Below, piece by piece: positions 1-5,477 of a stretch of DNA of 7,360 nt (position 1 is its first letter; each line of letters opens with the position of its first letter). The stretch lies in the NCBI GenBank assembly GCA_025351145.1, contig JANXWM010000334.1, forward strand, positions 1-7,360. The letters are read 5' to 3'. The notes under the pieces are model-generated. The model did not search any database and had not been told where the DNA came from. It saw only the letters and a program-made list of their open reading frames with translations. This DNA comes from Chitinophagaceae bacterium (lineage in GTDB: Bacteria; Bacteroidota; Bacteroidia; Chitinophagales; Chitinophagaceae). Made by a program: the position numbers and the translations under genes.

Positions 1-371
1 AGGGGACGATGAGCTAAATTTTCCTGTGCTTTATTTACGGCCTGTAAAAATCGGTTAAATGTAAATGGCTTTAAGAGATAGTCAGTAATCTGCAACTCGT
101 AACCTTTTAAAGCATACTCCTGGTAGGCAGTTGTAATAATAACCTGGCTGTTTATTTTTGAACTTTCAAGCAATTCTATACCGGATAACTCATCCATATT
201 GATGTCAAGGAAAAGTACATCTACTTTGTTGTTATTTAGATACGTAAGCCCTGTGAGTGCATTGTCGAAGGTTGCGCTTAAATGCAAAAAAGGAACTTTG
301 TTTACAAAGTCCTTTGTTTTTTCCAGAGCCAGGGGCTCGTCTTCTATGATGATGCAGGTATATTTATCCAT
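1..371 (-). CDS. LytTR-type response regulator, receiver domain (partial, C-terminus off window)
   Basis: Translating the minus strand from the ATG at 371-369 gives 123 codons that stay open to the window edge. The visible part is a complete CheY-like receiver domain. The acidic pocket is E10-D11-E12, the phospho-acceptor is D56 (in LFLDINM), the switch Thr is T80, and the conserved Lys is K101 followed by P102 (in DYLLKPF). The DYLLKPF signature is typical of the LytT/AlgR family, whose second half is a LytTR DNA-binding domain; that half would lie left of base 1 and is inferred, not seen. The start codon overlaps the end of the upstream histidine kinase by 8 bases (ATGGATAA), which indicates translational coupling. 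Its likely partner is therefore that kinase, which would phosphorylate D56. The receiver call is very secure. The output domain is a family-based expectation. Confidence 0.93.
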   Translation of the reverse strand, partial: MDKYTCIIIEDEPLALEKTKDFVNKVPFLHLSATFDNALTGLTYLNNNKVDVLFLDINMDELSGIELLESSKINSQVIITTAYQEYALKGYELQITDYLLKPFTFNRFLQAVNKAQENLAHRP

Positions 372-1419
372 TGATGATTGTTAAGTCTACGCTATAAAGG
401 TCACTTGTTTTATGCACCTCTAAAGTATGTTTTCCTGCATAAACAAGGTTTAATCTTTTTTGAATGAGTTCATTACCTAAACCGCTGTCAGGTTGCTGCG
501 CCAATGGTTTTGAATCAAACTTGTTTTTACAGCTGAACTCTATTTTCTGTGCCTTCACGCATATATCAATAGAAATGGCATTTTCGAGTTTCTTATTATT
601 GGTATGTTTAAAAGCGTTTTCAATAAACGGAATAAATATCATTGGTGCAATGTACTTACTGCCTACATTTCCGGTTATTGCAAAGTGCACATAATCTTTG
701 TTCGCCGTTCTTATTTTTTGCAGTGCTATATATTTTTCTATGTACTCAATTTCTTTTGAAAGAAGAATTTGATCAGGCTTTGTTTCGTAAAGCATAAACC
801 GCATTATGTCTGACAATTTATTTAAATAGTCTGATGCAGCCACGGCGTCTTTTAAAATCAGTGCATCAATATTATTAATGGTGTTGAATAAGAGATGTGG
901 ATCTAGCTGCGATTTTATTAAAGCCATTTCCATTTCATGCGCTTTTTCTTTTAAGGCCTCCTTCAATTTTATTTCGTTAAACCAGGTGATAAAACCTTTT
1001 ATAACCAATGCTACTGCACCAGATACTATACCAATGAGTGTCATAGCACCTATTACGGTTACGGCGGTGGACCTTCCATTTTTACCGCCGTTGTCCATAT
1101 CAATGACACCGCCTGATTCTATAAAATACCTCAGTATTGCATATCCAAAGATGGCTGCTCCTGCTGAAATGACGATGCCATGAATTATTGAAAGAGGAAT
1201 CTTTTTTTGTTGAAGATACTTTGGAAACAGAAGGAAATAATATAAAAAATAGGAAATGCAAGAAGGAATAAACGCAAAAAGCAAAATGCTTTTAAATGCA
1301 TTTATTACATTTGATACACTATGGTTACTTCTATAATACAAGCCCAAGGCAATAGATACCATTACAAAGTATAAGATCCAAAATGCAATATGTATTAAAA
1401 CGACAAGTGACTTTTTCAT
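364..1419 (-). CDS. LytS-like membrane sensor histidine kinase (His_kinase family, PF06580 type)
   Basis: This is a 351-residue protein of the short Bacteroidota LytS-like type. Four hydrophobic segments lie at about residues 4-28, 42-66, 75-98 and 118-146, followed by a charged linker helix (about 147-168). The phospho-acceptor box is QLDPHLLFNTINNI, with H175. The usual family form is NPHFLFN, so this copy has Asp for Asn and Leu for Phe around the His. The N-box is IPFIENAFKH, with N268. The glycine-rich nucleotide-binding stretch is SGLGNELIQKRL (about 312-323). No periplasmic sensor domain is visible, so the signal is probably sensed in or at the membrane, which is an inference. The start at 1419 is preceded by an A/T-rich leader with only a weak purine stretch. 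The gene is first in an operon with the response regulator, and it is divergent from the AraC gene across 285 bases. Confidence 0.93.
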   Translation of the reverse strand: MKKSLVVLIHIAFWILYFVMVSIALGLYYRSNHSVSNVINAFKSILLFAFIPSCISYFLYYFLLFPKYLQQKKIPLSIIHGIVISAGAAIFGYAILRYFIESGGVIDMDNGGKNGRSTAVTVIGAMTLIGIVSGAVALVIKGFITWFNEIKLKEALKEKAHEMEMALIKSQLDPHLLFNTINNIDALILKDAVAASDYLNKLSDIMRFMLYETKPDQILLSKEIEYIEKYIALQKIRTANKDYVHFAITGNVGSKYIAPMIFIPFIENAFKHTNNKKLENAISIDICVKAQKIEFSCKNKFDSKPLAQQPDSGLGNELIQKRLNLVYAGKHTLEVHKTSDLYSVDLTIING

Positions 1420-1469
1420 AATTTAAAAATTCCATCCCGAAAGAGTTAAAGGTCTCTCTTTGTTTTGTC

Positions 1470-1491
1470 TTTGCGTAAAATGATATGCAAA
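1470..1491. repeat. Inverted pair of TTTGC(G/A)TA boxes near the kinase promoter
   Basis: TTTGCGTA at 1470-1477 and TATGCAAA at 1484-1491 form an 8-base inverted repeat with one mismatch and a 6-base spacer. They lie 51-72 bases upstream of the kinase start. The half-sites match the exact TTTGCATAA boxes in front of the AraC gene, which suggests a shared regulator for both divergent units. Confidence 0.4.
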
Positions 1492-1644
1492 CAGGTCATA
1501 TTTGTCTGCAAAAAGTGATGGTTCAGTTTTATTAGTAAACCAATGCTAAGGAAAGTGGCATGGGTTGAACCGTTTTTTCAAAGATATTATTCAAGTGTGA
1601 TTCCACCGCATTACCAGTAACTGAATTGCTTTACAAAATGTGAT

Positions 1645-1652
1645 TACATTTG
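1645..1652 (+). promoter_or_regulatory. Candidate Bacteroidota-type -7 box for the AraC gene
   Basis: TACATTTG matches the TAnnTTTG consensus of Bacteroidota promoters. A TTG at 1626-1628 could be the -33 element, but the 16-base spacing is slightly shorter than usual. A transcript starting just downstream would carry a leader of roughly 45 bases before the ATG at 1705. The two TTTGCATAA boxes would then fall inside that leader, a position that suits repression. No experiment supports this. Confidence 0.4.
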
Positions 1653-1672
1653 ATTAAAACATGATCCCCGTG

Positions 1673-1695
1673 TTTGCATAAAAGGCTTTGCATAA
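1673..1695 (+). repeat. Tandem TTTGCATAA direct repeat, candidate operator
   Basis: Two exact copies of the nonamer TTTGCATAA begin at 1673 and 1687, 14 bases apart, ending 9 bases before the AraC start codon. Direct repeats of this kind just upstream of a regulator gene are a common form of autoregulatory operator, since AraC proteins carry two helix-turn-helix units that read direct half-sites. The binding partner is inferred. The repeat itself is plain in the sequence. Confidence 0.5.
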
Positions 1696-1704
1696 TTCAG
1701 TCAA

Positions 1705-2520
1705 ATGAAAAGTATACCTGTAAGATATATCAGCACAGCACAGAAAGAGCCGGATTTTTCCTGCAACTTTAGCATAAGGGATATTAAAGAGTTGCTGAAT
1801 GGTAAAGACATGGTTCAGGAACTTCACAGACATGATTTTTTCTTTATCCTGGTTTTGAAAAAAGGTGCCGGTTACCACGAGATAGATTTTACACAATATG
1901 AAGTTGGTAACTATTCTGTATTCTTAATGCGGCCGGGGCAGGTACATCAGCTTACTTTGAATGCTGGAAGTACAGGGTACCTGATGCAATTTAATACGGA
2001 TTTTTATTATCCTAATGATATTGCATCAGCGCAGCTGTTGCGTAAGGCAAGTAATAAAAACCTTTGTCAGCTCGATGCCAAAAGGGTTAAAAAGTTGCTT
2101 ATTATATTAACCTATATTTTTCAGGAGTACATCGACAAAAAGGAAGGATACCAGGAAGTCATAAAATCAAGCCTCAGTATTTTCTTTATCGAATTTGTAA
2201 GGCATCGTCAAAATAAAAAAATCTCTTCTTATGATATTAGTTCATACACTCAGGAGCAATTGGAGATTTTTTTAGATTTTTTAGAAACACATATTGCCAC
2301 TCACAAACAAGTATCGCAATATGCAGGTCTGATGTACCTTTCCATCTATCAACTAAATGCGGTAACCAAAGCAGCACTGAATAAGACTCCTTCTGAACTG
2401 ATCAATGAACATATTATATTGGAAGCTAAAAGACACCTTCTTGCAACATCTAATCTTGTAAACCAAATAGCAGATCAATTGGGTTACGGGGATATTTCCT
2501 ACTTCATAAGATTTTTTTAA
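1705..2520 (+). CDS. AraC-family transcriptional regulator, truncated by a stop inside the second HTH
   Basis: The product has 271 residues. The N-terminal cupin-like sensor domain includes ELHRHDFFFILVLKKG (about 39-54) and the RPGQVHQL turn (about 76-83). The C-terminal AraC DNA-binding domain has its first helix-turn-helix at about 203-225 and its second from about 250. The second begins normally (NQIADQLGYGDISYFIRFF) but stops at a TAA at 2518-2520. Beyond it the same frame continues KHTGYSPEVFRNNFK to a second stop at 2566-2568. That is exactly the conserved family ending, in which a Lys would be expected at the stop position, and 287 residues would be the normal length. A single AAA-to-TAA change explains this without any frameshift. 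The protein as read loses the conserved GYSPEVFR tail, so its DNA binding is probably impaired. The gene is divergent from a two-component operon and upstream of a redox operon. It may be a recent pseudogene, or the stop may be a sequence error. Confidence 0.88.
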   Translation: MKSIPVRYISTAQKEPDFSCNFSIRDIKELLNGKDMVQELHRHDFFFILVLKKGAGYHEIDFTQYEVGNYSVFLMRPGQVHQLTLNAGSTGYLMQFNTDFYYPNDIASAQLLRKASNKNLCQLDAKRVKKLLIILTYIFQEYIDKKEGYQEVIKSSLSIFFIEFVRHRQNKKISSYDISSYTQEQLEIFLDFLETHIATHKQVSQYAGLMYLSIYQLNAVTKAALNKTPSELINEHIILEAKRHLLATSNLVNQIADQLGYGDISYFIRFF

Positions 2521-2568
2521 AAGCATACTGGATATTCGCCTGAGGTGTTTAGAAATAATTTCAAATAA
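2521..2568 (+). pseudogene. Detached C-terminal end of the AraC regulator, after the in-frame stop
   Basis: Fifteen sense codons and a TAA follow the premature stop in the same frame, encoding KHTGYSPEVFRNNFK. This matches the conserved end of the AraC-type DNA-binding domain (usual pattern K..GYSP..FR), so it is the lost tail of the preceding gene and not a separate gene. Its good conservation suggests the stop is recent or artefactual. Confidence 0.85.
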
Positions 2569-2617
2569 GTCCTGTTCAACTTCATTATAGTCCTACTATT
2601 TGGCTTGCTGCCGCAAT

Positions 2618-2641
2618 TACTTTTGCATTACATAAAATGCA
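2618..2641 (+). promoter_or_regulatory. Candidate promoter and overlapping operator for the membrane-protein/flavoprotein operon
   Basis: TACTTTTG at 2618-2625 fits the TAnnTTTG -7 consensus. A TTTG at 2599-2602 is a possible -33 element, with a short spacing of 15 bases. The sequence TTTGCATTA at 2622-2630 differs by one base from the TTTGCATAA boxes upstream of the AraC gene and overlaps the -7 box. TGCATT (2624-2629) and AATGCA (2636-2641) form a 6-base inverted repeat with a 6-base spacer. Transcription would begin roughly 30 bases before the ATG at 2666. Confidence 0.4.
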
Positions 2642-2665
2642 TTTCAAAAAAGTAATTTTTAAAGC

Positions 2666-2890
2666 ATGAAAACAAAAGTTAAGTTAATTGCATCGCTAAA
2701 AATCTGGGTAGTTATTTATCCATCGATCACATTGCTTCTTTACCTGTTTGGCGGTCTATTATCTGCGTTGCCGCTATATCAAAGAACGTTGTTTTTGACT
2801 ATTGCCTTAGTTCCTTTTGTAGTGTTTATTGGCTTACCAATCGTTAATTTTTTAATGCACCTTTTTTCAACCAGTGATGACAAAAAATAA
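2666..2890 (+). CDS. Small two-helix membrane protein resembling the C-terminal membrane part of ABM-superfamily proteins
   Basis: This 74-residue protein has two strong hydrophobic segments (about 10-31 and 40-66), a short loop containing LPLYQR between them and a charged SDDKK tail. The pattern WVVIYPSITLLLYLFGGLL...LPLYQRTLFLT..LVPFVVFIGLPIVN recalls the membrane-anchoring C-terminus of antibiotic-biosynthesis-monooxygenase-superfamily proteins. The monooxygenase domain is absent here, and nothing in the 97 bases upstream encodes one. In this recalled family the segment normally follows a soluble domain; here it stands alone. The 3' end lies just before the flavoprotein start (4-base gap, or 14-base overlap if the upstream ATG is used), so the two genes are probably co-transcribed. 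The membrane location is clear from composition. The function is unknown and the family link is from memory. Confidence 0.72.
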   Translation: MKTKVKLIASLKIWVVIYPSITLLLYLFGGLLSALPLYQRTLFLTIALVPFVVFIGLPIVNFLMHLFSTSDDKK

Positions 2891-2894
2891 CAAC

Positions 2895-3803
2895 ATGGCA
2901 GATCTTAAACAATTTGATGTAATCATCATTGGCGGAAGTTATTCAGGCATGGCGGCAGGTATGGCTTTAGGCAGGGCGTTGAAACAGGTGCTGATTATTG
3001 ACAGCGGCAACCCTTGCAATGCGCCAACCCCGCATTCGCATAATTTCCTTACGCAAGATGGAAAAACGCCATTGCAAATTGCAACGCTTGCAAAACAGCA
3101 AGTGGAAAAATATAACACCGTAACTTTTTTCAACGGTTTGGCAACCCACGGAATAAAAACAGATAATGGTTTTGAAATTTAGGTAGCATCAGGCGAAACA
3201 TTTTGGGCAGACAAGTTAATTTTTGCAACAGGCATCAGGGATATGCTGCCGGGCATTACCGGATTCCCTGCCTGTTGGGGTATTTCGGTTCTCCATTGTC
3301 CCTATTGCCATGGCTACGAAGTGAGAAATGAAAAGACCGGCATTCTTGGCAATGGAGCAAATGGTTATGAATTAGCAATGCTTATTTCAAACTGGACAAA
3401 TGATTTAACCCTATTTACCAATGGCACTTCCGCATTCACTCAAGAACAAACTGCGCAACTTCAAAAGCATCATATAAAAATAACCGAACGCGAAATTGAA
3501 AGATTGCAACACAATAATGGGCATCTTCAAAATGTCTTGTTCAAAGACGGCACAAAATCTTCCGTCAAAGCAATTTATGCACCTGCTCCATTTGAACAGC
3601 ACTGTAAGATGCCCGAAACACTCGGATGCGAATTGACCAACGAAGGCTACATTAAAATAGATGCTTTTCATAAAACTACTGTTCATGGAATTTTTGCATG
3701 TGGCGATAACACAACACGCATGCGCACCGTTGCAAACGCAGTAGCAATGGGCACAACAACTGGGATGATGGTTAATAAAGAAATTATTCTTGACAATTGG
3801 TAA
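2895..3803 (+). pseudogene. NAD(P)/FAD-dependent oxidoreductase (thioredoxin-reductase-like) with one in-frame TAG
   Basis: From the ATG at 2895 the frame spans 302 codons, the normal family length, but codon 96 is TAG (3180-3182). The parts on either side are in the same frame and together give a complete two-domain flavoprotein. The FAD-binding loop is IIIGGSYSG (GGSYSG at 13-18), the redox motif is CPYC (C135/C138, in HCPYCHGYEV), the NAD(P)-binding loop is GNGANG (152-157), and the C-terminal FAD contact is GIFACGDN (D271). Such proteins pass electrons from NAD(P)H through FAD to a disulfide; the natural partner here is unknown. Alternative starts exist at 2877 (ATG) and 2874 (GTG), both overlapping the upstream gene; 2895 is preferred because MADLKQFDVIIIGG is a normal-length lead-in. 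As read, only a 95-residue FAD-binding fragment would be made, plus perhaps a fragment restarted at the Met at 3243. Confidence 0.88.
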
Positions 3804-3806
3804 AAG

Positions 3807-3835
3807 CTGTTTCAGGTAATTATAAATGGAAACAG
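3807..3835 (+). terminator. Weak candidate hairpin after the flavoprotein gene
   Basis: CTGTTTC (3807-3813) pairs with GAAACAG (3829-3835) across a 15-base loop, 4 bases past the flavoprotein stop. A run of Ts (3852-3857) follows about 16 bases further on, not directly. The loop is long and the T run is displaced, so this is only a possible terminator or mRNA-end structure. Confidence 0.25.
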
Positions 3836-3878
3836 TATTCAAGGGTAGATATTTTTTATGAGCCCAACTTTGTTACTG

Positions 3879-3911
3879 CTATTAAACCCGGTTGCGTCGC
3901 ACTCGTGTACG
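3879..3911 (+). repeat. Dispersed intergenic repeat, copy 1
   Basis: This 33-base segment matches 5370-5402 at 27 of 33 positions without gaps. Both copies begin CTATTAA and share the exact 13-base core TTGCGTCGCACTC followed by (G/T)TGTACG. Both copies lie in intergenic DNA. In this copy the core overlaps the left end of the inverted-repeat-bounded element. Confidence 0.65.
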
Positions 3912-4035
3912 TTCAGTTCTTTACTGGGCACAATGCAACAGGCTGCACTAAACGAAGCTGCTATCAGTACGTATTTTCTCTACGCATCGGTAAAAGTCGC
4001 CATTACATCTGATGATGAAAGGATTGCGACGCAAC
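3891..4035. repeat. MITE-like element with 11-base terminal inverted repeats
   Basis: The left end GTTGCGTCGCA (3891-3901) is matched exactly in reverse complement by TGCGACGCAAC (4025-4035), bounding 145 bases with no gene. The left end also belongs to a longer motif that recurs at 5370-5402. Two copies in one window plus terminal inverted repeats suggest a non-autonomous mobile repeat or a REP-like intergenic repeat. One caution is that the core TGCGTCGCA is itself nearly palindromic, which makes an inverted match easier by chance. No target-site duplication was found. Confidence 0.45.
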
Positions 4036-4144
4036 GATGACGCCATGAAAAACCTATGCTGGTATCACCATAAATAACCCAACCAAATTCTTAAACAAAC
4101 CGCTATAACTCAGTAAATATTTTACAAACTATAAAAATTTAAAA

Positions 4145-4741
4145 ATGAAAATTATCATTGTAGGCGCAACAGGAACCATGGGCATGCACCTTGCTGCAGC
4201 ATGGGAAAAAGATCATGAGATTGTAAGAGTTGGATCAAAAAGTGGAGACATTCAGACAGATACCACTTCAACCGGATCAATAGAAAATTTATTCAGAAAA
4301 GTAGGTTCATTTGATGCACTTGTCTGCACTGCCGGGCCTACCTATGTTGGGCCGTGGAAAAACATGACGGATAAAGAATTTAGAAAAGGCATCGAAGGCA
4401 AACTGATGGGGCAGGTTAATTTGGTGCTAATAGGGCAACACTATATCAAGCCTAAAGGCTCATTTACTTTAATCACCGGTGCTTTAACGCATGAGCCGCA
4501 ATTGAATTTCGCAAACGCATCGGCAGCCAACGGAGCAGTGGAAGCATTTGTGCGGGCAGCAGCCATTGAACTGGAAAATCGTATTCGTATTAATGCTGTT
4601 AGCCCCACTGTTATTGAAAACTCCCCGCACTATTTTCCTTTTTTTCCTGGCGATATTCCGGTTACCATGCAGCAACTGGAATGCGGTTTTCGCAAAGCAG
4701 TGTTTGGTGCTAACACAGGGCAGGTGATAAAGCCGTATTAA
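4145..4741 (+). CDS. Short-chain dehydrogenase/reductase-fold protein lacking the canonical Tyr-Lys pair
   Basis: This 198-residue protein is shorter than classical SDRs (about 250). The N-terminal nucleotide-binding loop GATGTMG (residues 7-13) and the CTAGPT segment (61-66, equivalent to NAG) show a Rossmann fold that binds NAD(P). At the usual YxxxK catalytic position the sequence reads ASAAN (about 125-129), so Ala and Asn replace Tyr and Lys. The later RINAVSPTVIE segment (about 148-158) matches the RVNxxxPG region of SDRs. A group of about 200-residue SDR-like proteins with this same missing pair is known to me, so this may be a family trait and not decay. The substrate is unknown. The start at 4145 has an A-rich leader typical of Bacteroidota. 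The gene appears to stand alone, separated from the flavoprotein by the repeat region. Confidence 0.9.
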   Translation: MKIIIVGATGTMGMHLAAAWEKDHEIVRVGSKSGDIQTDTTSTGSIENLFRKVGSFDALVCTAGPTYVGPWKNMTDKEFRKGIEGKLMGQVNLVLIGQHYIKPKGSFTLITGALTHEPQLNFANASAANGAVEAFVRAAAIELENRIRINAVSPTVIENSPHYFPFFPGDIPVTMQQLECGFRKAVFGANTGQVIKPY

Positions 4742-4820
4742 TTTTTATTCAAACAGGCAGTTGTATCAGCAGGCTATAATTCATCGCAATTGTACCCTGC
4801 GGTTATGGCATCGGCGTGGT

Positions 4821-5219
4821 TTATGTAACAAGCCCCTTATTAATTATTTCTTTCAGAACAGTTATATCCACTTCTTCAAGTTTATTAATGTACAGGCAAC
4901 CTTTTCCTGTTTTGTGTTTCCCTAATTTTTTAAGAAGTGCCTGCTGCTTTTCAACAGTACCGGAAATATACAAGGCCAGGTTTTGTTTACGGGGAGAAAA
5001 TCCCATAACAAGCCAATCGAGTTCGCGGCCGCTTTCATATTTTAAGTGCCGGTTACCAAAGCCGATAATAGCAGATCCCCACATTTTAGCCTTTGCCTTA
5101 GTGGCTTTTTCCATCAGGCCGAGAATAGTAAAAGCGTCTTTTTGCTTTTGTGCATCTGCAATCATTTTTAAAAAAGCCTCAACACTCAGTTCAGTTTTTT
5201 TAGTTTTTAATTCTCCCAT
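4821..5219 (-). CDS. DUF1801 domain protein
   Basis: This is a 132-residue soluble protein with no signal peptide or membrane segment. The central KMWGSAIIGFGNRHLKYESG stretch, then SPRKQNLALYI and LGKHKTGKGCLYINKL, is the typical pattern of DUF1801 proteins (about residues 20-125). Members of this group are small single-domain proteins; their biochemical role is not established to my knowledge. The N-terminal ELKTKKTELSVEAFL matches the normal family start, supporting the ATG at 5219, although the frame stays open upstream for 18 codons without a good start codon. The gene is convergent with the SDR gene (79 bases between stops), with no convincing terminator hairpin between them. Its upstream region at 5220-5477 contains a dispersed repeat. 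Confidence 0.88.
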   Translation of the reverse strand: MGELKTKKTELSVEAFLKMIADAQKQKDAFTILGLMEKATKAKAKMWGSAIIGFGNRHLKYESGRELDWLVMGFSPRKQNLALYISGTVEKQQALLKKLGKHKTGKGCLYINKLEEVDITVLKEIINKGLVT

Positions 5220-5369
5220 GGTAAAAAGTTTAGTTCCCAGTTGTTCAAGATGTTCCGCCAGGCATTTGTAATTTTAAATATATGCACTTTTATAAACGTA
5301 TTCAGCAGCGTAGTTAAAAATGAGCATCCTTAAACGTTAGGCGAAAGTGTTAGCCATAATTCAATAATA

Positions 5370-5402
5370 CTATTAAGCATCCTTGCGTCGCACTCTTGTA
5401 CG
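5370..5402 (+). repeat. Dispersed intergenic repeat, copy 2
   Basis: This copy shares 27 of 33 positions with 3879-3911, including the exact core TTGCGTCGCACTC. It lies between the DUF1801 and DUF262 genes. No matching TGCGACGCAAC right end is visible nearby. About 35 bases further on, the text GCGAAGGGTGACGG loosely resembles the right end of copy 1 (both contain TGACG), so this may be a shortened or degraded copy. Confidence 0.6.
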
Positions 5403-5431
5403 GTTGGATTGGGAATTGAGCTTTATCGAAG

Positions 5432-5462
5432 CGAAGGGTGACGGTGTGATAATACACTCGCT
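5432..5462. other. Imperfect inverted repeat downstream of the DUF262 gene
   Basis: AGCGA followed shortly by GTG near 5432-5442 can pair with CACTCGCT ending near 5462, giving an eight-pair stem with a three-base bulge. It lies just past the 3' end of the DUF262 gene on its transcribed strand. No T run follows, so a terminator role is only possible, and it may instead belong to the repeat element. Confidence 0.2.
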
Positions 5463-5477
5463 GGCAATAAATTAAAC

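Larger units (their letters stand above)
1420..1704. promoter_or_regulatory. Divergent intergenic region between the kinase operon and the AraC gene
   Basis: This 285-base stretch lies between the starts of two divergent transcription units and holds no credible gene. It contains four TTTGCATAA-like boxes: TTTGCGTAA at 1470-1478, an inverted TATGCAAA at 1484-1491, and exact TTTGCATAA copies at 1673-1681 and 1687-1695. A TAnnTTTG-type box faces right at 1645-1652. Another, read on the minus strand as TATCTTTG, sits at 1579-1586, but no -33 element is evident at the expected distance from it. A reverse-strand open frame covering part of this region and the AraC start is an overlap artefact. Confidence 0.6.
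3804..4144. other. Gene-free region of 341 bases holding a repeat element
   Basis: No credible gene lies here. Two short overlapping open frames on the plus strand lack homology that I recognise and fall over the repeat element, so I treat them as spurious. The region contains the candidate hairpin at 3807-3835, a 145-base segment bounded by 11-base inverted repeats (3891-4035), and an AT-rich leader before the SDR gene (about 4080-4144). I see no good TAnnTTTG box ahead of the SDR start. Confidence 0.6.

Noticed and set aside
1654..1896. Minus-strand open frame of 80 codons over the AraC start
   Set aside because: It is antisense to the well-supported AraC coding sequence and has no family resemblance.
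2514..2568. Slippage on the T7 run rescuing the AraC reading frame
   Set aside because: I read both shifted frames: adding or removing one base gives unrelated residues, while the original frame after the stop encodes the family ending. The stop must therefore be a substitution.
2518..3182. Alternative genetic code or general stop-codon read-through explaining both stops
   Set aside because: The two stops are different codons (TAA and TAG), and other genes here end normally at the same codons, so recoding is not supported.
3411..3842. Minus-strand open frame of 143 codons
   Set aside because: It is a shadow of the flavoprotein frame, which carries clear catalytic motifs on the plus strand.
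3797..4040. Two overlapping short plus-strand open frames (71 and 60 codons) as small protein genes
   Set aside because: They lie over the repeat element, overlap each other in different frames, and show no recognisable domain or translation signal.
4742..4820. Bidirectional terminator between the convergent SDR and DUF1801 genes
   Set aside because: Only a five-base GCAGG/CCTGC pairing with a long loop is found, and no T run follows on either strand.
4816..5271. Plus-strand open frame of 151 codons
   Set aside because: It is antisense to the DUF1801 gene, which matches a known family throughout.
5333..5354. Integron attC-like site (GTTAGGC near 5337)
   Set aside because: Only one core-like heptamer is present, with no matching partner, paired structure or integrase.
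5323..5384. Nine-base direct repeat AGCATCCTT (5323 and 5376) as a target-site duplication
   Set aside because: The copies do not flank the repeat element; the second lies within it. A 9-base match in this sequence is weak evidence.
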